A DNA stretch of 64,000 nt from contig NZ_AP028634.1 of assembly GCF_033097485.1 (NCBI RefSeq), forward strand, positions 1,107,126 to 1,171,125. Direction: 5' to 3'. Shown here one piece after another: positions 1 to 7,998 of this stretch. A model generated the notes under the pieces. It was not told where the DNA came from. It searched no databases and was given only the letters and a program-made list of their open reading frames with translations. The stretch's first letter is position 1. Each line of letters begins with the position of its first letter. The position numbers and the translations under genes were made by a program. The DNA is from Pyrofollis japonicus. GTDB lineage: Archaea; Thermoproteota; Thermoprotei_A; Sulfolobales; Pyrodictiaceae.

Positions 1-345
1 GCATCGATCCCCGAGAGTAAGACAGTCTATCTTGTCAACGGGGACCATTGTGATTGCATCGTGGTAGGCGATGCCGTGCTCTACCCGGGGCCGGATGACA
101 AATATGGTATCATGGTAGTGGTAGATTATTTGTCCTCCCTGTATGCTTCTCTGTTTTGCAGCTCTCCATATCCTGCGGATACTGTACTCGCTCAGCCCTC
201 TACTCCTTAGAAATGTCGTTGTGAAAACCGGTGCATCAATACACCTAAGCGAATGCATTGATGCGCATAGCTTGGAGATATCCCTAAGCCCTAGAAGGAC
301 GGCCTCAAAGAGCCTTATGAGGTCTCTTTGTAGCCTATCTTGCAC
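1..345 (-). CDS. Hypothetical protein, C-terminus beyond window edge
   Basis: This minus-strand frame stays open from a GTG start to the left edge, giving at least 115 residues with no stop. The start has a GGAGGGGAGG stretch about 9 bases upstream, and a TATA-like ATAATTAT lies about 25 bases upstream of the expected transcription start. The visible protein begins with an amphipathic helix, has a basic middle (RSRGLSEYSIRRIWRAAKQR) and then a beta-rich stretch ending near VPVDKIDCLTLGDR. I do not recognise the family. The basic, possibly helix-turn-helix-like middle could suit a nucleic-acid binder, but that is only an impression. A plus-strand frame in the same place looks like a shadow because it lacks a ribosome site. 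Confidence 0.5.
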   Translation of the reverse strand, partial: MQDRLQRDLIRLFEAVLLGLRDISKLCASMHSLRCIDAPVFTTTFLRSRGLSEYSIRRIWRAAKQRSIQGGQIIYHYHDTIFVIRPRVEHGIAYHDAITMVPVDKIDCLTLGDRC

Positions 346-448
346 TCTGCTCGTCCTCCCCTCCTTCCCTAAGGAATAGGATAATTATAGTGCTCTCTAG
401 GGGTCTGGGTATAGGATTATCTCCAATTATATGGCTATTTTCTTTTCC

Positions 449-507
449 TCGGCCAGGTGTCCGCTCATCATCTAGACTAGTCAGCGGAGGTGCATACAAG
501 TCCTCAC
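449..507 (-). ncRNA. Possible C/D-box guide RNA
   Basis: On the minus strand the order is a C-like box GTGAGGA, 16 bases, a perfect CTGA, a 9-base spacer, a perfect C-type box ATGATGA, 12 bases and a D-like CCGA. The total of 59 bases and the box order match archaeal C/D sRNAs. The internal D'/C' pair is better conserved than the outer C and D boxes, which is the reverse of the usual pattern, so the call is weak. It lies in the gap between the partial gene and the DHH gene. I could not assign an rRNA or tRNA target. Confidence 0.25.
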
Positions 508-551
508 TGGTTTCACTTGATCCACAAAAATGGCACGCTGCTACAAGGGCC

Positions 552-1589
552 CTAGAGGCGTAGACTTAGTCTTCGAAGGACGTTCTCGAGCGTTACTAGA
601 TCAACGTCTTCCCGGAGCCTAACTATGGCTAAGCCGCTGTGCCCGCCTATATCCTCTGCTACGCCCTCCTTTACTAGGCCTGTTGCTACCCGGTAGGCTC
701 CGCGCCCCTTGCTCCTTATTATTAGGAGCCTCACGCCATCGTCTCTCTCAACGAGCAGCGCTACCGGTTGCTTCAGTATCTTATACAGTTTTGACGCTAG
801 TGCGCTTGAGCCCCTGTTTACCCACTTTCCTCTAGCATCCACGAAGCGTATATAGCCTACCCGTTTAGCAGTAATGGCTAGCTCCTTGGCCTTCTCTGCG
901 ATCTCTTTGTCACTCTCCTCCGCTATCTTGACCACTTTTTCTACGAGCTTAGTGTCGAACGGCATGTCCTGGGGCAGCGGGCTCGCGAGCCACTTGACGA
1001 GCTTCCTCCACAACTCCTTGTCGCGGAGCACTGTGCATGCCTTCGATATGCTCGCCGCAAGCTTCACGACCCGCCTCTCTGCCTCTGTTAGCGGCCTAGC
1101 GCCTCTCTCAAGAACGCCAACGGCCTTCATGAATGCTTCCAGCCTTGGCGTCATGTGGCGTACTCCTAGGCTTCGTAGCAAGTTATAGGTCAGCATTGCT
1201 GTCGGCTTATGCCCGAGGTATATTTCTTCGCTTAGCTCGTATAGCTTCTTAGACATGTAGATTGTTGAGAAGTGGTGGTCTATGTATATTAGCCGCGTCC
1301 CTTTACAGTCTCGCATGAAGTCTAGGAGCACTTCGTGTATGTCCTTAGTGAGTGGTATATCCAGCACAGCTAATGCGTCGGGACAGTTACCGGCCTCCAG
1401 TATGTGTTGGAGAGCGTCCTTGAATCCCCGGGGCCCAGCAGGCTCGAGGCTGACCTCGTGCCTACCCTTGAGCGGATAAACCTTCCTATAGTACTGTGCA
1501 TAGTATAGCATCGCTGCAGCAGTTACCCCATCCGCATCCCAGTCAGCTATAATCCCTACCGGTATCTTGACAAGGCTCCTCGGCTTCAT
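552..1589 (-). CDS. DHH/DHHA1-family phosphoesterase
   Basis: A 345-residue protein of the RecJ/NrnA-like DHH superfamily, metal-dependent enzymes that hydrolyse phosphodiester bonds in single-stranded nucleic acids or small nucleotides. The N-terminus has the DxD motif I (ADWDADGVTAA, about residues 16-26), followed by an aspartate in ALAVLDIPL and the signature DHH in IYIDHHFS near residue 104. The C-terminal DHHA1 domain ends with GGHSGLA, the substrate-binding glycine motif. Length fits archaeal stand-alone DHH-DHHA1 proteins. It lies downstream of the UbiA gene on the same strand after a hairpin-rich 197-base gap, so it is probably transcribed separately. Whether it acts like archaeal RecJ in replication or repair, or like a nanoRNase, cannot be told from sequence. 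Confidence 0.85.
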   Translation of the reverse strand: MKPRSLVKIPVGIIADWDADGVTAAAMLYYAQYYRKVYPLKGRHEVSLEPAGPRGFKDALQHILEAGNCPDALAVLDIPLTKDIHEVLLDFMRDCKGTRLIYIDHHFSTIYMSKKLYELSEEIYLGHKPTAMLTYNLLRSLGVRHMTPRLEAFMKAVGVLERGARPLTEAERRVVKLAASISKACTVLRDKELWRKLVKWLASPLPQDMPFDTKLVEKVVKIAEESDKEIAEKAKELAITAKRVGYIRFVDARGKWVNRGSSALASKLYKILKQPVALLVERDDGVRLLIIRSKGRGAYRVATGLVKEGVAEDIGGHSGLAIVRLREDVDLVTLENVLRRLSLRL

Positions 1590-1731
1590 AGTATCAGCTC
1601 CCAGTACCTACTATTTGCAAAACACCCCCCTAAGTCTAGATAGGACGCTACTAACGAGAATAAGCAAAACAACAGCATTTACGCTGGTAAGACCAAATTA
1701 TGCTCGTAAAAGGACTAGAAAGAGCGGTGCT

Positions 1732-1747
1732 CACTGATTAATCAGTG
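1732..1747. repeat. Perfect 16-bp palindrome
   Basis: CACTGATTAATCAGTG is an exact inverted repeat with no loop. It lies between the UbiA stop codon and the DHH start, both on the minus strand. It could be a dimeric-regulator operator for the DHH gene or a processing or termination hairpin after UbiA. I see no second copy in the window. Confidence 0.7.
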
Positions 1748-1759
1748 CTGGCTAGCCGG

Positions 1760-1782
1760 GCATGAACTGCAGCAGTTCGTGC
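1760..1782 (-). terminator. Strong hairpin just after the UbiA stop
   Basis: GCATGAACTG and CAGTTCGTGC form a 10-bp stem with one T-G wobble around a CAG loop, starting five bases beyond the UbiA stop codon. Position suggests a 3'-end element. No long T-run follows, so classical U-rich archaeal termination is not shown and the role as terminator is inferred. Confidence 0.4.
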
Positions 1783-1786
1783 TCAT

Positions 1787-2683
1787 TCACAGCAAGTTGA
1801 TGAGTAGTTGCCCCGTGTATCCCGTTATTGCGAGGACTGTAAAGTTGAAGGCAAGCTGTGCCGCCAAGGGGTCGGCGTTTGGCGGTACACGGTCTCCGGA
1901 TAATGCTCTCGTGGTTTCGATTGCCTTTGGTATGCTTAGTAAGGGTAGGAGTGCGAGGGGCTGTCTCGCCGCGACGGCTATCAGTGCTTGGGCGGCATAG
2001 GCTAGTGCAACGAGTGCTTTGAAGAGTTTCTGTGTCTTCTGCTTGCCGAGTATAGTCGCTATTGTCACGAACCCAGCTGCTTTGTCTGTCTCAATGTCGC
2101 GCAGGTTGTTGGCGACGAGTACACCGACTATTAGCAGCGCTATAGGAAACGACACTATAACCGGCTCCAGTATCTTGACCAGCCCGCTGGCCATGTAGAA
2201 GACCCCAATCGGTATTATTATGCCCCAGGCTATGTATACGAGAAGCTCTCCAAGTCCCCTATACTTGGCCTTTATCGGCGGCCCCGTGTACGAGTAGGCT
2301 GCGAGTAGTCCTAGTAGTGCTAGGAAGGGTGCAAGAGGCCTCGCGGCCCAAGTGATTAGTGCGAGTATGGTTCCTGCGAGGCCCAGTCCTATGCCGTAGG
2401 CCAGGGTTGCTTGAGGCGTTAATATGTTGGCGAAGATGGGGTGTGGCCGGTATATCACTGTGCCGGTGCCTGGCTTGTCAACCCCGTAGCGGTAGTCGAA
2501 GTAGTCGTTCAGCACGTTTGCTGCTGCGTGGAGCAGTACGCTTCCAGCTATGGCGACTATTACTAGCGGTATGTTGACGGCATAGCCGGCTATTGTGGCG
2601 TACAGTGCAACCACTATGGATAAGAGTATCGTCATGGGGAAGCTCCATGGCCTTGTGGCGATGAGGAGCCCCCCTAGCCCCAA
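1787..2683 (-). CDS. UbiA-family prenyltransferase
   Basis: A 298-residue integral membrane enzyme that transfers a polyprenyl chain to an acceptor. Candidate acceptors are an aromatic or quinone ring, as in MenA/UbiA, or glyceryl phosphate in archaeal lipid synthesis. The first Asp-rich motif NDYFDYRYGVDK is at residues 59-70 and the second, NNLRDIETDKAAG, at about 193-205. These bind the Mg-diphosphate of the prenyl donor. The rest is eight or nine hydrophobic helices, and the length is typical. The first motif resembles MenA-type (1,4-dihydroxy-2-naphthoate) enzymes, so quinone synthesis is my first guess, but archaeal UbiA paralogues are hard to separate by eye. No quinone gene is adjacent. 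Confidence 0.85.
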   Translation of the reverse strand: MGLGGLLIATRPWSFPMTILLSIVVALYATIAGYAVNIPLVIVAIAGSVLLHAAANVLNDYFDYRYGVDKPGTGTVIYRPHPIFANILTPQATLAYGIGLGLAGTILALITWAARPLAPFLALLGLLAAYSYTGPPIKAKYRGLGELLVYIAWGIIIPIGVFYMASGLVKILEPVIVSFPIALLIVGVLVANNLRDIETDKAAGFVTIATILGKQKTQKLFKALVALAYAAQALIAVAARQPLALLPLLSIPKAIETTRALSGDRVPPNADPLAAQLAFNFTVLAITGYTGQLLINLL

Positions 2684-2892
2684 ATATTACCACCAGCTAG
2701 TGGTGTAGACTACTAAGAGGAAGCAGTTTAGAGTATTCTTGAACGCGAAAAACCTTCGGCAAACCAAGTCTACAAATCATAGCCGAGAAGGGGTTGCCAG
2801 CACTGCCTAGTACTACGGCTCCGACTTAGAGGTGCATTATTAGTCTCTCTCCGCACTTGTTCTCCGATAGGGTGGCAGGAGAGGGTTCAGCT

Positions 2893-3786
2893 ATGAGCAG
2901 GCTCGAAGAATTGATCGAGGAGGCTGTTCCGCGACTAAGAGAAATCGGGGGCTTCGTTAAGAAGCGCGTCGAGTCAGTTCTGGTTGCTGGGGATACCCAC
3001 GGCTATAGAGAGGCCACCGAGTGGGTCCTAAAAATAGCGGACAAGCTAAACCCGGAGCTAGTAGTCTTCCTCGGCGACTACGTTGACCGAGGGCCTCGCG
3101 GCGTCGAGAATCTTGAGCTACTCCTCGAGCGCTTCATATCCGAGCCTCATCGCTACCTGCTCCTCAGAGGAAACCACGAATCACCGGTAATGAACTACTA
3201 CTATGGGTTCCGCGAGGAGCTTGTCAACAAGCTCGGCCCGGAGGCTTTGAGAAGTGTGGAGCAGCTCTACGAGTGCCTCGTGCTCCACGCAGTCATAAAC
3301 GATGTGTGGCTCGTTCACGGCGGAGTACCTTGCAGAGACTGTGGTGGGGGAGAAGAGCCACCCGTAGAGCTAGATCTGCTCGTCAAGGAGTCGGAGGAGA
3401 TACACTGCAAGGAAGATGCGTTGGAGCCGGAGGGCCTAGTAATGCAGATGCTGTGGAACGACCCAGAGGGGAGCATCGAGTGGTTTGCTCCTAGCATGAG
3501 GGGGTCAGGCATATACCTCTACGGGAGGAAGGCTTGGAGTAACTTCCTCGAGCATAACGGCCTCAAGTTCATCCTACGCGCACACGAGACCGTTGACGCT
3601 GTAGCAGTGTGGAAGCCTGACGGTGGCTATGAGCCAGGGCTAAGCCACGGCCAAGAGCTTCGCGTAGAGGATCTCCACGGCACGGTAGTCACGGTGTTCA
3701 CGAGCCTCTACCATGGTCGTGGAGCAGGAGCAGTCTACATGACCCAGGATGTGTTCAAGGTGTACAGGTTCCCCGAAGAGCCGTAA
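2893..3786 (+). CDS. PP1/PP2A-like Ser/Thr protein phosphatase
   Basis: A 297-residue metallophosphatase of the PPP family, removing phosphate from Ser/Thr residues (archaeal PP1 type). The three metal-binding motifs are GDTHG at residues 33-37, GDYVDRG at 61-67 and GNHE at 93-96. Later histidines (LVHGGVP, LRAHETVD) complete the site. The start is placed at the ATG preceded by AGGAGAGGG about 9 bases upstream. An in-frame upstream start would add 12 residues but has no ribosome site. A four-cysteine stretch around CRDCGGGEE and HCKED in the middle is unusual and could bind a metal. It is convergent with the FAD oxidoreductase. Confidence 0.9.
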   Translation: MSRLEELIEEAVPRLREIGGFVKKRVESVLVAGDTHGYREATEWVLKIADKLNPELVVFLGDYVDRGPRGVENLELLLERFISEPHRYLLLRGNHESPVMNYYYGFREELVNKLGPEALRSVEQLYECLVLHAVINDVWLVHGGVPCRDCGGGEEPPVELDLLVKESEEIHCKEDALEPEGLVMQMLWNDPEGSIEWFAPSMRGSGIYLYGRKAWSNFLEHNGLKFILRAHETVDAVAVWKPDGGYEPGLSHGQELRVEDLHGTVVTVFTSLYHGRGAGAVYMTQDVFKVYRFPEEP

Positions 3787-3810
3787 AGGGAGGAGAGTAG
3801 TGTTCGAGAA

Positions 3811-3877
3811 GAGCCGTCGCCGGCTCGGCGCCCCCTCACAGAGGGAAAGGGGAGCCACCGGCTCCCTCAGGGGCGCC
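3811..3877. other. Nested intergenic hairpins between convergent genes
   Basis: GAGCC/GGCTC forms a small hairpin. Directly after it an 8-bp stem GGCGCCCC/GGGGCGCC encloses an inner GGGAGCC/GGCTCCC hairpin, with an alternative CCCTC/GAGGG hairpin beside it. The region separates two convergent genes, so it may be a bidirectional terminator or a small structured RNA. It does not match a C/D RNA, and I could not fit it to an H/ACA guide. Confidence 0.45.
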
Positions 3878-3907
3878 CAGCAGAGTGATGTACCCTGGCC
3901 CGTGTAT

Positions 3908-5044
3908 CTAGGTTTTTCCGGCTGCCTCGCTTTTCCCGAGGAGGAGCTCCCTGTACACTCGGAGAACTAGGCGGTGATAGTGCTCAGCAAAGTTCGTGCG
4001 TAGTGCCAGCCTCTTCCCTATTACCAGGATACCGTCATGCGGCCCCATTACGAGCCCTGTTAGCGGGAAACAAGTAGTTATGAATGGCTCATACTTCTTG
4101 GGCTCCCTGCCCTCTAGGAGTTTGACGATGCTCTCTGCCGCAGTCCTTGCGGATCTAATTGCCTCTCTCGCGACTTTGAGCGAAAGGCAGCCCCCGCGCC
4201 TTATCGAAGCAGCATCCCCGACGGCGAACACTTTGCCACCGAGGCCAGGTACGCGAAGATATTCGTCAACGAGGAAGAAGCCTCCCTTACCAAGAGCCTC
4301 TTTTGGAGCATTGACCCCGGGTCCCTGGAGCCCAGCACTCCAGACGACAAGGTCCGCCTCAACGGTATCGCCTCCCTCAAACACTACCCGGCCAGGCTCT
4401 ACGCGTACGACGCGGTGATCCATGAGCAGGACTGCTCCCAGTTCGCCGAGGATGCGCTTAGCTATCTCCGAGGCCGCCTTATTACCTAGTAGCTGTAGGG
4501 GCTCAGAAAGCATGTCTATAACGGCCACACTGAGCCCGAGCCCCTTCTCCGTGCTTAGCCACAGCAGCTCGGCGGCAAGCTCAACGCCAACAAACCCTGC
4601 TCCGACGATAGCTATGCCCCCAACATCGCCATCCACGACCATTCGGTTAATCCTCTCAGCTTCCTCGGGAGAATAGAGGGGCACGCTATGCTCCTCGGCC
4701 CCTGGTACACCGTAGAAAGCGGGGCGTGCACCGGTAGCCAAAACCAGGTAATCATAGTCAATGGGTTCTCCATTCGACAGAGTAGCCTTGTTCGGCGAAA
4801 CCTCTACAACCTTGTCGCTAATGATTTGAACGCCGTATTTCTCGGCGAAACCTCGTACATTTAGCACGGCCTCCTCCGCACCATATCTCCCAGAGGCTAT
4901 GGCCGGTATGAGTGGCTGGAACGAGAACACAGGCCTCGGAGTAATCCACAAGCACTCATTGCTTTCGCAAACACCCCTTTGCCCAAGAACCCTAACTGCC
5001 TCTACACCTGCAAACCCGCTGCCAGCGACAACAATGCGAGCCAA
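3908..5044 (-). CDS. FAD-dependent NAD(P)H/sulfide-quinone-type oxidoreductase
   Basis: A flavoprotein of the NDH-2/sulfide:quinone oxidoreductase superfamily, about 378 residues. The N-terminal FAD Rossmann motif is VVAGSGFAG, ATGARPAF follows, a second nucleotide-binding motif VGAGFVGVELA lies mid-protein, and GKVFAVGDAASI near residue 280 is the FAD-binding aspartate motif. I prefer the TTG start because GGGAGG lies 11 bases upstream. A GTG start seven codons earlier has no ribosome site. SQRs carry a conserved central cysteine pair that I do not see, whereas cysteines occur at the N-terminus and in FITTCFPLTG, so NDH-2-like is the safer description. It probably works at the membrane with a quinone. 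Confidence 0.8.
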   Translation of the reverse strand: MARIVVAGSGFAGVEAVRVLGQRGVCESNECLWITPRPVFSFQPLIPAIASGRYGAEEAVLNVRGFAEKYGVQIISDKVVEVSPNKATLSNGEPIDYDYLVLATGARPAFYGVPGAEEHSVPLYSPEEAERINRMVVDGDVGGIAIVGAGFVGVELAAELLWLSTEKGLGLSVAVIDMLSEPLQLLGNKAASEIAKRILGELGAVLLMDHRVVRVEPGRVVFEGGDTVEADLVVWSAGLQGPGVNAPKEALGKGGFFLVDEYLRVPGLGGKVFAVGDAASIRRGGCLSLKVAREAIRSARTAAESIVKLLEGREPKKYEPFITTCFPLTGLVMGPHDGILVIGKRLALRTNFAEHYHRLVLRVYRELLLGKSEAAGKT

Positions 5045-5218
5045 GATGCCTCTTTCCTCCCACACGTGCCTGGTGGGAAGAAGGAGGGTGCTAGGATAAA
5101 ACAGCTAGGCTCGTGCCCCTAGCGAGAAGAGGCCAAAACATGGTACAGCAGTATCGATTCCCGAGGCAAGGAAACAGAGAAGGAAAGGGGATTAAAATAA
5201 GGCTTGTGGACTAGTTGT

Positions 5219-7054
5219 TCACTTCTCTGCTGCGTATTTCTCTGCAAGGGGTACGGCGTCGTCTAGGCCTAGCTTCTTCAGCGTTTCAGGCTTGGGTACT
5301 CCGTTGCTTGCCCAGCCGCGCTCCTCGTAGTACATCTTCAGCATCTCTATGAACTTGTCCTTGTCGAGCTTTGCGCCCTTGAGTGGGCCCTTGGTAAGTG
5401 GTTCCTTGAACCACCGCTCTGGCGGCATGTCCATCTCTATGCTCCAGCCATCCATCTCTCTTATCCAGATCATTCTTATCAGTGCGTATATTCTGTCGGC
5501 AACGGTGAAGAAGTCGTCAAGGGTGTAGCTGAGACCTGTTGCTGCGTTGAACATTCTCACGTAGTGGTCTAGGCTCAGACCGAGCTCTATCCATGGGAAC
5601 CTGCACGCTACAGCTGACTCGAAGAAGCCTCCACGTATCCTCTGCTGCTCTATGACCTTCTGCACCTTTGGCCGGTCGTAGTTGAAGCGGCCGTGCTGCA
5701 CCTCCCAGCTGATAACCCATGCGTCCTTGTGGTGGGCGCCTATCGGGCTAGTGGCGTATGCTAGGGCCATGCCTGGTGCGGCGTGGCAGTCGTAGGCGCT
5801 TATCTCGAGGCCCTTCACGTGCATGGCGTACCATGTCTCGCCTACCTTCTCTGATACCCTCTTTACGCCCTCTGCGAGGAGATTACCTACGCCGCGGCGG
5901 TATGCAATGTCCTCTATTAGCTTCCTTATCTTCCGGAATTCTCCCCACCTGGCGTCGAGCTCTAGTTTGCCCCTCTCAGCAGCCTCTAGGGCGTAGCCAA
6001 GGGTGTTGCCAAGGCTTATCGTGTCAAGCCCCAGCATGTCTGCAAGCCTGTTGAGCACGCCGACGTCCTCGAGGCGCCCGATCCCTATGTTGCTTCCAAG
6101 CATGGCGACGTTCTCGTAGTCGAGCTCCGACTTCTGGCCCTCCGAGTCCTTAATCGTGTGGCCACAGCTCATTACACAGTAGGGGCAACTCCTCACTTCA
6201 ACCTTTATCTTCTCCATGTAGTTGCCGCCTATCCTCTCGTAGTCGTCGAACACGCCTTCGCGGAAATTATACGTCGGTAACACGCTCGCATTCTGGGACC
6301 ACTCGATGGTCATCATTGTGCCCTGGCGCATCCAGAAGTCGTAGTTCGGCGAGGACTTGGTCTCCCGGATAGCCTCCCTTGCAAACTTCATATACTTGTC
6401 AGGGTCGAACAACTCCGGCCTCTTCGTGCCCTTCACGACTATTGCCTTGAGCTTCTTGCTGCCCATCACTGCCCCCATTCCTGGGCGGCCACCGCTTCTA
6501 CCCTTCTGTGCAACAACGGTGGCATAGCGTACAAGGTTCTCTCCGGCAGGCCCTATTATGAGGAACCCGGCGTTCTTACCATATCTCTCTGTGAGCTTGT
6601 CGTGCGTCGTGAACGCGTCTAGGCCCCAGAGATCCTCAGCGCTATCAATCCTAGCCTTATCGTCCTCTATTACGAGCACACCGGGCTTCTCGAGGGCACC
6701 CTTAATCACTACTGCGTCCCAGCCGGCCGCACGCAAGTGTATCGAGGCCCAGGAACCAATGTTACCGTCGCCGTAGCCCCCGGTCAAAGGGCTCTTCGCA
6801 GCTACCACAACCTTGCCCGTATTCGGGCCGGGGAGAGCAGTAAGGGCTCCAACAGCTACTACGAAGAGGTTATCGGGGCTAAGAGGGTCAGTCCCAGGCT
6901 TAAGGTGATCCCATAGAATCTTAGCGGCGAACCCCCTGCCGCCCAGGAACATCTTCGCCATTTCGCCGGGGTAGCGCCACTCGCGGAACTCTCCGCGAGA
7001 GAGGTCCACCCAGAGAATGCGCTTGCTCCAGCTATACAGCCTCTCGTCAGACAA
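5219..7054 (-). CDS. Tungsten aldehyde:ferredoxin oxidoreductase family protein
   Basis: A 611-residue AOR-family enzyme that oxidises an aldehyde to the acid and reduces ferredoxin, using a tungsto-bispterin and one [4Fe-4S] cluster. The N-terminal domain has the pterin-binding GGRGFAAKILWD and the family motif RSGGRPGMGAVMGSKKLKAI. Cluster ligands are C290, C293 and C297 in CPYCVMSC and C484 in AVACRFPW. Length is the family norm of about 600-620. Which subfamily (AOR, FOR, GAPOR or WOR) is not decidable here. It lies upstream of the FAD oxidoreductase on the same strand with a 174-base gap. A MoaE gene elsewhere in the window fits the need for pterin cofactor. Confidence 0.93.
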   Translation of the reverse strand: MSDERLYSWSKRILWVDLSRGEFREWRYPGEMAKMFLGGRGFAAKILWDHLKPGTDPLSPDNLFVVAVGALTALPGPNTGKVVVAAKSPLTGGYGDGNIGSWASIHLRAAGWDAVVIKGALEKPGVLVIEDDKARIDSAEDLWGLDAFTTHDKLTERYGKNAGFLIIGPAGENLVRYATVVAQKGRSGGRPGMGAVMGSKKLKAIVVKGTKRPELFDPDKYMKFAREAIRETKSSPNYDFWMRQGTMMTIEWSQNASVLPTYNFREGVFDDYERIGGNYMEKIKVEVRSCPYCVMSCGHTIKDSEGQKSELDYENVAMLGSNIGIGRLEDVGVLNRLADMLGLDTISLGNTLGYALEAAERGKLELDARWGEFRKIRKLIEDIAYRRGVGNLLAEGVKRVSEKVGETWYAMHVKGLEISAYDCHAAPGMALAYATSPIGAHHKDAWVISWEVQHGRFNYDRPKVQKVIEQQRIRGGFFESAVACRFPWIELGLSLDHYVRMFNAATGLSYTLDDFFTVADRIYALIRMIWIREMDGWSIEMDMPPERWFKEPLTKGPLKGAKLDKDKFIEMLKMYYEERGWASNGVPKPETLKKLGLDDAVPLAEKYAAEK

Positions 7055-7166
7055 ACCACTACACCGTTTATGAGACTAGTATGAGACTGATAGAAAAACT
7101 AGGCGCCGAGCCGACCACTAGGCACTTTTACCTTCTACGGGGATTCTTTGGCGCAAGGGCCCGGCA

Positions 7167-7562
7167 TTGCCTGTAGCAGCGCGGCTTTGGGACATAGCAC
7201 TAATCGCCCTGGGAGGAGCACTAGGAGCCTTGGCGCGGTGGAGCCTCGCCTCAATCGTTCAGAATAACCACGAGTTCCCCATAGGCACGCTCGTAGTTAA
7301 TGTGCTCGGATCCCTACTCCTAGGCTTCGTGCTTGGAGCAGCATCGCTATACGGCGCCTTCACCAGGGAGCAGCGCTTGTTGCTGGCAACGGGGTTTGCT
7401 GGAGCCTTTACAACGTTTTCAACATTCATGTACGAGTCGTTAATGCTGCTGGTAGAGTATTCTGCGGCTTATGCGATCGCCTACATAGGGCTAAGCATAA
7501 GCCTAGGCCTAGCAGCAGTTTACCTGGGCTACACGCTCGCAGCAATGGTGTACAAGCCTTGA
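7167..7562 (+). CDS. crcB: CrcB/Fluc fluoride ion channel
   Basis: A 131-residue, four-helix membrane protein of the Fluc family, which exports fluoride as a dual-topology dimer. The family motifs GGALGALARW near residue 16, the VNVLGSLLLG helix, and GFAGAFTTFSTF near residue 75 with the phenylalanine box are all present. A single crcB gene implies an antiparallel homodimer. The start codon is TTG. The stop overlaps the next start by four bases, so it is co-translated with the DUF190 gene. No fluoride-riboswitch consensus is visible upstream. Confidence 0.92.
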   Translation: MPVAARLWDIALIALGGALGALARWSLASIVQNNHEFPIGTLVVNVLGSLLLGFVLGAASLYGAFTREQRLLLATGFAGAFTTFSTFMYESLMLLVEYSAAYAIAYIGLSISLGLAAVYLGYTLAAMVYKP

Positions 7563-7888
7563 CTCGCTACGCTAGGCTAAGAATCTATATAGGCGAATCA
7601 GATCGATACCAGCACAAGCCCCTCTACATGTACCTCCTCGAATGGTTCCACCACCACGGCTTCAAAGGGGCAACAGTGATACGGGGAATAGCAGGCTACG
7701 GTTCTCACAGCAAGATTCACAGCGTAAGCGTTTTCAGGCTATCAGAGGATCTACCAATAATAGTCGAAGTTGTAGACGAGGAGGAAAAGATACACGGCTC
7801 GCTAGACGAGATAAAGAAGCTCGTAAAAGAAGGGCTGATAACGATTGAGCCTGTAGAAGTAGTCTTCTATGGGCATAGAGAAGAATAG
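7559..7888 (+). CDS. DUF190 family protein
   Basis: A 109-residue soluble protein of the DUF190 family, predicted ferredoxin-like/PII-like fold. Recognisable features are the N-terminal RLRIYIGESDRYQHKPLY, the GFKGATVIRGIAGYG segment and a C-terminal beta-alpha unit. DUF190 genes often accompany crcB, and here the starts and stops overlap by TTGA, so translational coupling is very likely. A role in sensing or tuning fluoride efflux is inferred from the pairing only. No enzymatic residues are evident. Confidence 0.88.
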   Translation: MTRYARLRIYIGESDRYQHKPLYMYLLEWFHHHGFKGATVIRGIAGYGSHSKIHSVSVFRLSEDLPIIVEVVDEEEKIHGSLDEIKKLVKEGLITIEPVEVVFYGHREE

Positions 7889-7998
7889 AATTACGGCGAG
7901 GAAGCGTGGAGAAGAATTATCAAGTTCTAGGTTAGCGTTGTAAAAAAGCCTGGGTTAATCTTTTTTCCCTAAGATTTGTGGAGATGGATTGTATGGTG

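Noticed and set aside
143-379. Plus-strand open frame at the left edge
   Set aside because: No ribosome site; the opposite strand has a better supported gene with promoter and GGAGG site.
3908-5044. Calling the FAD oxidoreductase a sulfide:quinone oxidoreductase
   Set aside because: The central cysteines required for SQR catalysis are not visible, so only the broader superfamily is claimed.
7055-7166. Fluoride riboswitch upstream of crcB
   Set aside because: None of the conserved crcB-motif segments is present and the leader is short.
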